The position numbers were made by a program, and so were the translations under genes. From contig JALGPY010000007.1 of assembly GCA_023055425.1 (NCBI GenBank), forward strand, positions 14,828,001 through 14,892,000: a stretch of DNA of 64,000 bases, read 5' to 3'. Under the pieces are notes generated by a model. That model saw nothing but the letters and a program-made list of their open reading frames with translations. It was not told the DNA's origin and did not search any database. The first letter of the stretch is position 1. The number at the start of each line of letters is the position of its first letter. This document shows, piece by piece, positions 1-11,054 of this stretch. Source of the DNA: Linanthus parryae. Lineage: Eukaryota > Streptophyta > Magnoliopsida > Ericales > Polemoniaceae.

Positions 1-1661
1 TTCTTCTTTTCCACACAATAACATTAAGCACATGGAGCCGACAATACGATAGTAATATCCGAGGAGATCAAATATCAGAATTAGATAACATGGGGGGTGG
101 AATGTGTCAAATTAGTGATGTAACATAGATGTCGACACCCTCACACTTGATGCAAAGCAAATCACGAACCCAGTAGTCAATGTGTAAACGTGCTTTTCCA
201 ACCGATCCTCCTCAAAAAGCTCACACTCAATAATATTTCACAAACACGGCCAAAATCTCATTTCATTGTCGGAAATCACGCAAAATAGTAGTGTATTAAC
301 TAAGAAATATAGCTCCAACTAAGGAGTTATCAAATACAATCTCCTGTCGGTCTCATGTGTCTACCGGTCCGTTCTAGTAGGCCAACGACATGCACGACAA
401 CGGGTCCTGTCGGTCCACCGTTGCACGAAACCGTCGAATCTCACCTACCGAATCTACCCACATTTGGCCAATCCTAACACGTCTCTTCTCAGTCTCAGTG
501 ATACGGGATTGATGTTCAAGTTCTCTACACAATTAGGTTGAGTCACTGTCGTGCACTCATCTAATTAGCTAGCACGTCCGGGTAGCTACTCCATTCATAC
601 TAAAGATTAAGCATAGAACAAGAACAATTGAATAAAAATAAGCTAACTTTAAGCATGAATCAACTATTGAGTGAAACCCTAGTTCTTGAACCCTAGTTTT
701 ATCTCCTAATCGTGTCACTCAATTAGGATTACTAACATCAACAAGAAACTAGAATTGATTCAAAAGAAGAAATCAAGAAATCATGAAGCAAAGATCAAAT
801 CCGGAAAAATATCATCGTTTACATAAACCCTAGGCTCTCAAAGAGATGCCTAGCAAAACGTCTAGCTAATACTAATAAACCAAACAAGACTTACTAGTTT
901 CTCCATAGAAAGATTGAGAGAGAAGAAGAAGAAATCAAGCTTAGAGCTTCAATGGAGGAGGAGTCCTCCTCTTGTGCGTGCCTCCTCTCTTCTCCTTGCG
1001 TTGATGGCCTCTCTCTTTTTTTTCACGTCTCCCCCTTTTTTCTTTTGTTTTATGTCCCTTTTTTATCTTCACTTAGGGTATATTAATTAATAATCAAGAA
1101 ATATTAATTAATAACCCTAATTTCTGGCTTTTCCCCCGTGCGTTGCTGGGTCTGCTAGCAGATCGTACGATCTGCTACTTGATCGTGCGATCTGCTACTT
1201 GGTCGTATGATCTGCTACTTGATCCTATAAGTCAGCAGATCGTACGATCACTAAAGTTGATCGTGCGATCTGCTTTGATCCTAGGATCAACTTTTGATCC
1301 TACACTTCAAACTTTCTCAAATGACACTTTGACCCCCTTTTTCCATCTTTGTCCTCTTTTCTTCCAATTTCTTTCTCTCCCAAGCTTCCGCATATGTTCC
1401 GAAGTTCGTTTTCCTCCTACTCTTGATCCATGAGCCCCGTTTCCTGTCCAACACAACACGAAAACACCCCGTGCGATCAAAAGTGACAAAATAAATGTAA
1501 ATAATGTGAAAAACGCCCGGATTAATAATTTATCACTCAAAGCTAAACTTATCCAATTTCCTCAAGTTCATAGTGTATTTCTAATATATTCAACCCGGAA
1601 ACTACACAAAACGGTACACAAACGCAGAAGAAATATAACTCTAATATAGAGTTATCACCAG
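1..1661. repeat. Repeat-derived stretch without a recognisable gene
   Basis: I see no coding region here. Two places read on the minus strand begin with the same TGATAACTC motif followed by a similar stretch ending in TATATTTCTT (near 331 and 1657). This suggests diverged ends of one LTR-type repeat family in minus orientation. A CT-rich stretch with AAACCCTA motifs (about 660-1060) fits LTR or promoter-like material. The region ends abruptly at the left edge of duplication block A near 1662. Classification is tentative. Confidence 0.4.
1156..1291. repeat. Minisatellite of palindromic GATCGTACGATC-type units
   Basis: About 20-bp units of the form GATCGTRCGATCTGCTACTT recur at least three times in a row. 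More spaced palindromes follow, including GATCGTACGATC and GATCCTAGGATC. Each unit is centred on a self-complementary 12-mer, so the array is rich in short cruciform-capable palindromes. Nothing coding is apparent. Confidence 0.7.
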
Positions 1662-1984
1662 GCCTTTGGTACCAAGAGTAAGGAAACTCGAAATCAGTGG
1701 CGGGAGCCGTGAACACGGTCGGGTCGGGCGAGAAATTTGTATCGCCCCTGTTTCATTAATCTCCAGCGAGTCGTCACTGGTAAGTTCGACGCATTCGAAG
1801 TCTCAATTTCCTGTAAGTTGTTCACTGTTATAAGCCGGTTGATTATTTAATTAGGTAAATTAACGGTTCTAGATGATGCCTCTATTCCAATGAATCAAGG
1901 TTAAACTCTCCGTTTCTTTTTTCTTGATGTTCTTCTCAATTTCAATCAGGTATTGACCTAACTAGTTTAATTTCTGCAATTTTA

Positions 1985-2493
1985 TGTCATGAAATTGGCA
2001 TTTCTACACTGGAAGCTGAAAGAGTTCATTTGATCTTTACCAAATGAACATTAGATGGGGAAGTAGCAGTAGCCGTACGATTAGATCGTGGCTAAATAAT
2101 CTCAACCGTTAGATCAATCAGAGACGTTAGGTTTGAAAGGTTAAGTGGGACGGCACCGTTTATGTTATTGGCGGGACAGGTGGATAGCTGGACAGCTGGG
2201 AGGCGCTGATTGGTCCTAGGCGAGTCACCCGTTGCTACGCTGGCGCCTATGTATTTGGCCATTACACATTATAGTTATTTACACTCTTTTCCTTTTGTTT
2301 TGTTAGTTACATTATGACCCGCATATATGAGCAGTGCAATCTATTTGCTTTCTTCATTATGATATATGAAATTCTCTTTCCAAAACCCTAATTCTCTCTT
2401 CCCCTAATTCTCAATTCTGAATTCTCTCATCTCAAATCCTCTCTCGGTTGTTTTGGTGTCGTCTAGGTCAGATAATTCACGGATTATCTGACA
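1985..2493 (+). repeat. 5' LTR of the gypsy element
   Basis: This 509-bp LTR is the same length as the 3' copy and differs from it at about 14 positions counted by eye, with no indels seen. It starts directly after the TTTTA target duplication. Its last 28 bases contain an inverted repeat, with one arm altered by a G at the fourth base of the hairpin. Confidence 0.95.
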
Positions 2494-2496
2494 AGT

Positions 2497-2508
2497 TGGT
2501 ATCAGAGC
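2497..2508 (+). other. Primer binding site (initiator Met tRNA type)
   Basis: TGGTATCAGAGC begins three bases after the end of the 5' LTR. This is the usual plant primer site complementary to the 3' end of initiator methionine tRNA, used to start minus-strand DNA synthesis. Confidence 0.95.
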
Positions 2509-2531
2509 CTCCTTCCCCTGCCAATCTGATT

Positions 2532-5500
2532 ATGGCTCGAGGAAAGAATAATCAGAACTCGGAAATGGATCAACTCGAAGGAGTTCAGAACCACCTTCAT
2601 GCAGTGGATGAGGCGATCTCCGATCTAAGGAACGGTCATGACCTAATTCACGGCCAGTTGGTTCAATTAGGTCATATTGGAGAGCTCAGGGAGGAACTCC
2701 TGAGGGTGATGAACTGCATCAACCTCATGGCCAATGACAGGGAGAAGGATCACATGGAGGCCTCGAGTGGCCAAACGGCGACCCCTCCAAGCCTGCTAGG
2801 CCGCGGCAAGGCGCCGCAGGAGTCAATTAACCCCAGCACCTGCACCTCCTTTCCTGGGAATTTGGCTGAATCTCAACAAGGTAACCCCAAATTCAACTAG
2901 TTCAACAATCTTCCCATACCAAAAATTGAATTCCCAAAATTCGATGGGACAGATCCCCTAGGCTGGTTGCTCAAAACTAACAGGTACTTCCAATAGCACC
3001 AGCTGAATGATCTGCAGAAGCTAATTTTGGTATCTCTCAACCTTACTGGTGAGGCTGAGAGTTGGTTTAGGGCTGAATTTGAAACCCTAGATCAAATCAG
3101 CTGGGAGGAGTTTAGAAAAATGGTGTGTGCTGAATTCCTAGCCCCGGGTCATGAAAATGTATTAGGCAAATTCCAGAAGTTGTCACAGACTGGTAGTGTG
3201 AGTGAATATCAGATACAGTTTGACACATTTAGACCCAGAATCAAGGCCATACTTCCCTGGGCAGATGAGTCTTATTTTGTCAATAGCTTTCTGGGTGGTT
3301 TAAAAGAGGAGATAGCACACCCTGTTCAATTCCTAGCACCCTCCACCTTGTCCCAAGCAAAATCCATGGCCAAACTATAAGAGGTTTTTTGCAATCACCA
3401 TCACCAAGATGTGGTGCAAACAGTAAACAACATGATGAAAGGGACACAGAGAAACTTCCAAACCAAATCATATAGCACCCCAATCAAACCCCCAATAGCC
3501 ACAAATTGGGAGAAGAAGTCCACTGCTAGCTCATTCCAACCCTACAAGAAATTGACTCAAGAGGAAATGAAGCAAAGAAGGGCTAAGAAACAGTGTTATT
3601 TCTGTGAAGAAAATTACTTCACAGGCCACAAATGCAGGAAACCTCAGCTGTTTTTAATCACAGGGAGTGAGGAAGAGGAGGATGAAGTTGTACAAGAAGA
3701 GAATGTAAAAGTGGAGCTCATACCCCCCAGGACTCCAACCTCACCCACAACTCCCACATCCACCCTTGAAATCACTCAAGAAGCTCAGATATCTCTCCAT
3801 GCTATGACTGGATATTGAGGTACTCAAACAATAAGGTTACAAGGCAGTGTGGAAGGTCTCAAAGTCAGTGTGCACATTAACTCAGGGAGCACACACAACT
3901 TCATTGACAAGACCACTGCACAAAAACTCAGCTGCACCAAATTGGACACTCAAGGAATGACAGTGATAGTGGCTAATGGAAGCCACATTGAGAGTTAAGG
4001 GTTGTGCACAGGGGTGGTCCTGAAGCTACAAGGACAGTTAATTGTGGCATATATGAGAATCTTACCCCTTGGGGGTTGTGATATTGTACTAGGGGTACAG
4101 TGGCTAAGAGAGGTCAGTCCAGTTAGCATGTACTTCCAACAAATGACAGTCACCATTAACTTAGAGGGCAAGGCAGTGAAATTTGAAGCACAAAGAGACA
4201 CTTGTAACTACAAGTCTGCCAATTACAATGCTCTCCAGGCTTATTGTGAAACACATGAACGTGCCATTGTGGGTCATCTCTACAGTATTAATGGGGAGGA
4301 GACAGAAGAAGCATTAAACCCAAAAGTTCAAGCATTGGTGCACAAGTACTCAAGTGTTTTTGAAGAACCAAAGACACTCCCCCCTCCTAGGTCTCAAGAC
4401 CATCACATACCTCTCAAACCTGGGTCACAACCAGTTTGCCTCAGGCCTTATAGATACCCCCATGTGCAAAATAATGAGATAGAGAGACTGGTACAAGAAA
4501 TGTTAAACAATGGTGTGATCCAACACAGCTCAAGCTCTTTTGCCTCTCCTGTCATGTTGGTCAAGAAGAAAGATGGATCTTGGAGATTCTGCATTGACTA
4601 CAGAGGGTTGAATGAGACAACTGTGAAGAATAAGTTCCCCATTCCCATTATTGACGAGTTACTAGATGAGTTGCAGGGAGCAAACTGTTTCTCCAAGCTT
4701 GACCTCGGAGCTGGTAACCACCAAATAAGGATGAATGAAGAAGATATTCATAAGACTGCCTTCAGAACCCATGAAGGGTTATATGAATTTAGGGTGATTC
4801 CATTTGGGCTCACCAATGCTCCTGCCACATTTCAGAGCTTGATGAACCAGGTTTTCCAACCTTATTTAAGGAAATTCATTCTTGTCTTCTTTGATGACAT
4901 CCTCATCTACAGCAAGACACCAGCTGAGCACTACACCCATTTAGAAACCACTTTGCAGACACTTCTACAACATGAGTTGTTTGCTAAATTGTCTAAGTGC
5001 TCATTCTTCCAAACTACTATTGAGTACTTGGGTCATTTCATCAATGGCAATGGACTAATGGCTGATCCAACCAAGATTAAGGCCATGAAGGAGTGGCCAA
5101 CTCCAAAAACACTTAAGAGTTTGAGGGGTTTCTTGGGACTGACTGGGTATTACAAAAGGTTTGTACAACACTATGGGTTGATAGCTAGGCTACTAACTGC
5201 ATTGCTAAAGAAAGGGGCATTTCAATGGAGTGAGGAAGCTCAGCTAGCCTTTGATAAGCTCAAGGATGCTATGTGTGACACCCCAGTCCTATCTCTCCCA
5301 CATTTCTCTAAGGTGTTTATCTTAGAAACTGAGTGTTAGGTGTTGTTCTAATGCAAGAGGGATGGCCACTTGCCTATTTCAGCAAGGCATTAGCAGATAA
5401 ACATCTAGGACTCTTCACCTATGAGAAGGAGTTGCTAGCTGTAGTACAAGGTGTAAATAAATGGAGGTCTTATTTGGAAGTGGGTAAATTCCTCATCAGA

Positions 5501-7159
5501 ACTGACCACTACAGTTTGAAATTTCTTTTAGGGTAGAAAATCAGCAATTTACTTCAGCAGAAATGGGTAAGTAAACTCTTGGGGTTGGATTATGAAATAG
5601 TATTCAAGAAAGTAAAAGAGAATGTGGCTGCTGATGCCTTATCAAGAGTAGCAGGAGAAGACTATGAGAGTACTACTGTTGGGGAATGCCAAGTCATTAC
5701 AGTAGCTACCCCAAAATGGATGAAGGAGGTGGTGAAATCTTATGAAGAAGATGACTGGGCTCTGAACCAGATTGCCCAGCTTACCATAGACCCTAACTCA
5801 GGGGGTACACTGCTTGTGCAGGATGGAGTCTTGAAGAAAAATCATCAAATTTATGTGGGCAGTGGAGGTACTTTGAGACAGACACTCATCACTGAGATGC
5901 ATAGTAGTGGTGTTGGTGGCCATTCTGGGATCCATGGAACCTACAAAAGGCTTTCTGCAGTTTTCTTTTGGCCAGGACTTCACAAAGAGGTGAAGGAGTG
6001 GGTGAAGGAGTGTGAGGTGTGCCAAAGAATGAAAGTGGAGCATGTGGCAATACCCTGGTCTTTTACAACCCTTACCCATTCCAGCTAAACCTTGGATTCA
6101 CATCAGCTTAGACTTTGTGAAAGGTCTCCCAAAATCAGAGGGTAAGTCCTCAATTGTGGTAGTAATTGATAGATATTCTAAGTATGGGCATTTTCTAGCT
6201 CTTACTCATTCTTATACTGCAAGTGACATAGCTAAAGTGTTTTTGGAACACATCCATAAGCTACATGGTTTGCCTGAGACAATTGTTAGTGACAGGGGAA
6301 GTATTTTTCTCAGTCAGTTTTGGGGTGCTCTCTTTAAGGGTTTAGGAACCAAGCTCCAGTACTTCTATACTGCATATCACCCCCAAACAGATGGTCAAAC
6401 TGAGAGCTTAAACCAATGCCTTGAAAATTACTTAAGGTGTATGACAGCTGATAGACCAAACAAGTGGGTAAGGTGGCTAGCATTAGCTGAATACTGGTAT
6501 AATACCTCCTATCACAGCAGCTTGCAGGTAACCCCATTTGAGGCATTGTATGGACACCCTCCTCCCACATGTTCATTTCGTCAGTTAAATAACATTGGTA
6601 CCCCTGAAGTTGATCAGTTCTTGGAGGAGAGGAAGAAGATGCTAAACTGCTTAAAGGCAACTTGGCAAGAGCAAAAGAAAGAATGCAGCACTATGCAAAC
6701 AAGCACAAAAGTGAGAGGGCTTTCCAAGTCAATGATTTGGTGTACCTAAGACTCCGACCTTACAGTCAGACCAGTGTCTCTTACAGAAGGAATCAGAAAC
6801 TGGCAGCTAAGTTTTATGGACCCTTCAAAGTGTTGCAGAAAATTGGTCAAGTGGCCTACAAAATTGAACTTCCTCCAGGTAGCCTCATTCACCCTGTGTT
6901 TCATGTTTCTCAACTTAAATTAGCACATGGAAGGGTCCTCCCAAACCACAATGCTCTACCCCATCTTAGCCCAAATTGTCAGCTCTTGGCTGAACCTGTG
7001 GCCATTCTTGACAGAAAATTGGTCAAAAAAGGGCATTCTTCTTCTGTTTAAATTCTGGTTCAATGGGCTAATTCCCCACCCTCTGAGACCACTTGGGAGG
7101 ACTATTATGACCTAAAGTCTCGATTCCCAGCTTTAGATTCATGTGGACATGAATCTTAA
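2532..7159 (+). pseudogene. Gag-pol polyprotein remnant of the gypsy element
   Basis: The reading frame starts MARGKNN at 2532, 39 bp after the LTR, and ends at TAA 7157-7159. Recognisable parts in order: gag (2532-3590), a zinc knuckle CYFC...GHKC near 3594, a protease with motif NSGSTHNF near 3880 where the family has DSG, and reverse transcriptase with VFFDDIL near 4887. Next come RNase H (about 5290-5560), the integrase HHCC finger (about 5920-6030) and integrase core (about 6090-6500). The tail has the FHVSQLK motif and a chromodomain with WANSPP and TTWED (about 6995-7159). In-frame stops fall at 2898, 2994, 3378, 3816, 3996, 5534 and 7049. The frame shifts near 5335, 6050 and 6660. No functional polyprotein can be made, so the element could move only if helped in trans. 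Confidence 0.95.
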
Positions 7160-7170
7160 GGGTGGTGCAT
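7157..7170 (+). other. Polypurine tract before the 3' LTR
   Basis: TAAGGGTGGTGCAT sits immediately upstream of the 3' LTR and overlaps the polyprotein stop codon. Position and purine content fit the plus-strand primer site, although the last bases are not pure purine. Confidence 0.7.
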
Positions 7171-7679
7171 TGTCATGAAATTGGCATTTCTACACTGGAA
7201 GCTGAAAGAGTTCATTTGATCTTTACCAAATGAACAGTAGATTGGGAAGTAGCAGTAGCCGTACGATTAGATCGTGGCTAAATAATCTCAACCGTTAGAT
7301 CAATCAGAGACGTTGGGTTTGAAAGGTTAAGTGGGACGGCACCGTTTATGTTATTGGCGGGACAGGTGGATAGTTGGACAGCTGGGAGGCGCTGATTGGT
7401 CCTAGGCGAGTCACCCGTTGCTACGCTGGTGCCTATGTGTTTGGCCGTTACACATTATAGTTATTTACACTCTTTCCCTTTTGTTTTGTTAATTACATTA
7501 TGACCCGCCTATATGAGCAGTGCAATGTATTTGCTTTCTTCATTATGATATATGAAATTCTCTTTCCAAAACCCTAATTCTCTCTTCCCCCAATTCTCAG
7601 TTCTGAATTCTCTCATCTCAAATCCTCTCTCGGTTGTTTTGGTGTCGTCTATGTCAGATAATTCACGGATTATCTGACA
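7171..7679 (+). repeat. 3' LTR of the gypsy element
   Basis: This 509-bp LTR starts TGTCATG and ends CTGACA, followed by the second TTTTA target duplication at 7680-7684. Its end forms a perfect hairpin with 12-bp arms (ATGTCAGATAAT and its complement) around a 6-base loop at 7651-7680. The final base belongs to the target duplication. Confidence 0.95.
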
Positions 7680-7684
7680 TTTTA

Positions 7685-8704
7685 TTGGATTTATCTGAAT
7701 TTATCAGGATTAGGGTTTTTAGTTTTTGCTTCACGCAAAGTATCACTAACCCAAAAAATTGCCTGATGATCAACCCCCAAACAACTCAAGATCATCCCCA
7801 ATTTTATTGGGTTTTATTCTTGTTTGTTAATACATTTATAGCTGTGTCTGAAGGTAGCCCTATGTGCCTTTTTTATTCTTCTTCACTTCAGACACATGCC
7901 TTGGAGTGTGATGTTCATCTCAGTTGATGGCCAAAGAGTCTTTCAAAAACGTTACATCATTCTAAAATATTTCTTTTTGATCACTGTTAAAAGATACCCA
8001 ATTGCCAGTTCCGGAAGAGCACAAATTGATATTTATCCCTTTCTGGATATTGTGCTAGTTTCTTCTCTTAGGACATTTTATCTGGACATATACTCGCTGT
8101 CTAGAACTTGCAATATGTTGTTAACTCCTCGCTACAACCAGCATACATGTTTGTCCTTGGTTCTTGATCCTCAAGAGGCAAGCAAGATACTATAAGTTTT
8201 AGGAATGTTGTGTGCAGATGTTTACTTCTGGGGTATTATTGTGATTCTTCACAACATGGAGTGAATCTACAAGTTTGATTTTTTACACTGCACTTGCTTG
8301 CTGTGTTACAGATGCACTCATTCTTTTTGGAGCAAAGGTAGAAGCTTTCTTGCAATGACACTGTCAGCACATGGTAAGATTTCTCTCTTAATTCTCTGGG
8401 ACTAATATAGTACATCCTTCTGTTAGCTTTCAGATTTTTCTTGTCCTGTTTCTCTTTAAATTTACATTGTCGGCAACATTAAGCCATTTCTGATATCTTA
8501 ATAATAGTTGAGGTAAGAAGTACATAAGTGTATAAAATAAAATTACACTCGCATTTACAGTTTTACATTTCTGGTGGTAAAATCTAAACTGAAACCCAAT
8601 CAATGAGCAAAAAAGTATGAGGACCAAAATGAAGGCGAAAAGTCAAGAAGATTGCCAAAAATAAAAGAAAAGAAAACGGTGCTTAACTAACTAGAATGAC
8701 ATTG
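7685..8704. other. Downstream flank of 5-phosphatase pseudogene A; no gene assigned
   Basis: This matches 36530-37589 in block B. A plus-strand frame at 7896-8195 (99 aa) is partly shared with B, but the B version changes frame and stops early. That argues against a conserved protein. I cannot assign a function. Confidence 0.5.
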
Positions 8705-9150
8705 TCAGAACCGGTTAGATTTGATGTTCTGCAAGTGGCGTGATGATGTTTGTACGTCCTTTCCTATCAAGGAAAACAGTGTGGAATCAGCACTTCCTCT
8801 GGGGTTGCTCTGTCCCTGCCAATATGCAATTAGGAAACTTAGATATGTCATGTAGAACTGTGAATGTACTAAAAATTTACATCATCGAAAGTAACTTACA
8901 GGGTCGCTAATAGGGATATTCCCTAAACTTGACGATCTGAAAGGTTCAATTTGGGTCAAGAAGAGCGCAGAGAGAGGGCGGTGATCAGAGAACCTACTTT
9001 CACTGCAAAAATAAGAAAGTTGCCTCACTCCTTTACCGTACCACAAAATCCTGTCACACCTGCAACAAAAGGAATAAGTCTCATCTTAATGCCTGCATTC
9101 TCTAAAGTTCGATTGAATTTCAGATTTAGTTCAGTTTATGGTTTTAAGTA

Positions 9151-9504
9151 GGGTAAAAGTCACTTTCACTCCCTCTAGTTTGGTTGACGGACACCTTCAC
9201 CCCCATCCAGTTTGGAAAAGGAGTAAAGGACACTTTCACCTCTTCAGTGTGTTGAACTTCGGGAATCTTACACTCCTTATTGTGGCGCCATTCGTCTGGA
9301 GTTGGGGTTTGTCGCAAATAATAGTTTTTGGCACAATTTTCCCCTCATACCATGCAAAAGGCAGGGGCTACCCCAGGGTGTTATAGACTTTTTTTTCATG
9401 ATATGGAAGGCAAATTTGTTTCCAAAAACTATTTTCAGTGACGGACTCCACCCCCAGACTAACGTTGTCACAATCAGGGGTCTAAGTTATTTGAAGTTTT
9501 CCAA
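9151..9504. mobile_element. MULE-type MITE, copy A, right end deleted
   Basis: It begins GGGTAAAAGTCAC after the 9-bp flank TTTTAAGTA (9142-9150). The complete homologue is at 38036-38412. In copy A the right end and about 200 bp of flank were lost near 9504, so only one terminal repeat remains. It lies in an intron of pseudogene A and predates duplication A/B. Confidence 0.75.
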
Positions 9505-10103
9505 CGAAAGTTTTACCTAGAGCACGATCATAGCATATGATACGAAAACAGAAAATGAGTAGCAAAGTAGTAATTTTACCATGCTGGAGTTCGCTGCTTC
9601 TCTCCTGCTCTGCTTGGAGCCCCACCTGAATAGCGGTTGCAATTTGAAGTCGAGTACTTGTAGGTAGGTGCAAACTCGATGTTTCCCTCTTTCCAGCCTT
9701 GAAATACTCCGCCATCTTCTAGTTCCTTGTCCAACTGATCAAACTGCTGAAGTGCTGGCCAATCTTGCTTCTTTACCAGTTCCCTGGCCAAGTTGTCTTC
9801 TAAATATAGCCGATAGTTGAGATCCCCGAACCAGAATGTCCGACTGTTGTGTAACAAATTAGAATCATTTCACCACTAATAAAAATTCGAAAAAAAATCC
9901 TGATCTAGCATCTATTTGCTATTGGTTACCTTTTGATTTTATCATTTTAGTTCATTTATCTGTCATCCCAAAACCCGATTTTATCACTAATAGGTGACAA
10001 TTCTCTTACAGTCAAAGTCTCTACACTGACCAGTCCTAACAAGGTAAACCAGATATGAAAAAACGACTCACAAGGCACTTGTATTAATTAAGAACGTATA
10101 GGT

Positions 10104-10452
10104 TGTTGAGAAGTCCCACATCAGACAGCATTCAAGAAGAAGAAAAAGAATTAAAATGTCATGGGCTACTCCGCTCATTACCAATTGGTTTTGGGTGGAA
10201 CCACATAGTTTTTTACATGGTATTAGAACCACAACTCACACAGGTTAATGGTCTAAGTCTAACAATCCACGTGCTCCCGCGACTCGCAGATAATAAGATC
10301 CACGTGTAGGCCAAAGAATGCCACACGTGAATGGGCGTGTTGAGAAGTATTTCATCGGACATATAAGAAGAAAACAAACAAATTAATAAGGGTCCTATGC
10401 TACTCTCCTCATTGCCCATTGCTTTCGAGGTCGAACCCCATTGATTCCTACA
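10104..10452 (+). mobile_element. TRIM (miniature LTR retrotransposon), copy A
   Basis: It starts TGTTGAGAAGTCCCACATC and ends CCTACA, flanked by perfect 5-bp target duplications TAGGT (10099-10103 and 10453-10457). Two short LTRs of about 114 bp flank an internal part of about 115 bp, with a degraded GGTATTAGAACC primer site directly after the left LTR. It encodes nothing. The same insertion is at 39158-39500, so it predates duplication A/B. It is intronic in the 5-phosphatase gene. Confidence 0.85.
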
Positions 10453-11054
10453 TAGGTTCCAAAAAGTGTGGAAATCCTGATTTATGTATGGGCCTATAGA
10501 TTATATGAAATATGTTCTTTACCTTGATGAGTTTGTGAGATTGGATCGTGTTAGGTAAGGCAATTCTACAAACAAATGAATGTTGGAACTTTTTCTTCTT
10601 TACTCCAAAACATCCTCAATTCTAAAAAAAGAACCTCATTAATTAGATAACTGTTATTTGTTTGAGAAAAAAATTACTTGTGCCCCAATATGGTAAGGGG
10701 TTGAGGACTATCACCATCTTGAGGTTGTCTGGGAAAGCAGTGCGCTTGAAAATCTCCGCTACTTGGTGATTTCTCCGCCCTTCGTCCCCTTTCTTCTCAC
10801 CAGAAGCCAAATGAGCCGCAACAAAGCAAAAGCTAGTTCCTCCGATCAACATGCTTACTACAATAGCTCCTTTTTTACCAAATAACCCATGATACCACAA
10901 GCCACCGAACAAACTTTGACGCCTGATACGCCATATCTAGTTAGCAATTCCCTTCTGATCCCTGATATGAACACTCCAACAATCTTTTTGCTTGGCATGA
11001 GCATGTATCTAGTGAACTGGCCATTCTTTTCGCGATTAAAACTCACTCTGCTTT

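Larger units (their letters stand above)
1985..7679 (+). mobile_element. Full-length but broken Ty3/gypsy chromovirus-type retrotransposon
   Basis: A complete LTR retrotransposon of 5,695 bp. Two 509-bp LTRs, each starting TGTCA and ending TGACA, flank a gag-pol region. The 5-bp target duplication TTTTA lies at 1980-1984 and 7680-7684, and the unoccupied site is seen in block B near 36528. A Met-tRNA-type primer site follows the 5' LTR and a purine-rich tract precedes the 3' LTR. The order gag, zinc knuckle, protease, reverse transcriptase, RNase H, integrase, chromodomain identifies a plant chromovirus. The short LTRs make a Reina-like clade plausible, but this was not tested. By eye the LTRs differ at about 14 sites, so the insertion is not recent. 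Coding capacity is lost. Confidence 0.95.

Noticed and set aside
2532..7159. Reading all gypsy nonsense codons as a C-to-T methylation decay signature
   Set aside because: Every stop codon type can arise from CAG, CAA or CGA by one C-to-T change, so the pattern is not diagnostic without comparison to an intact relative.
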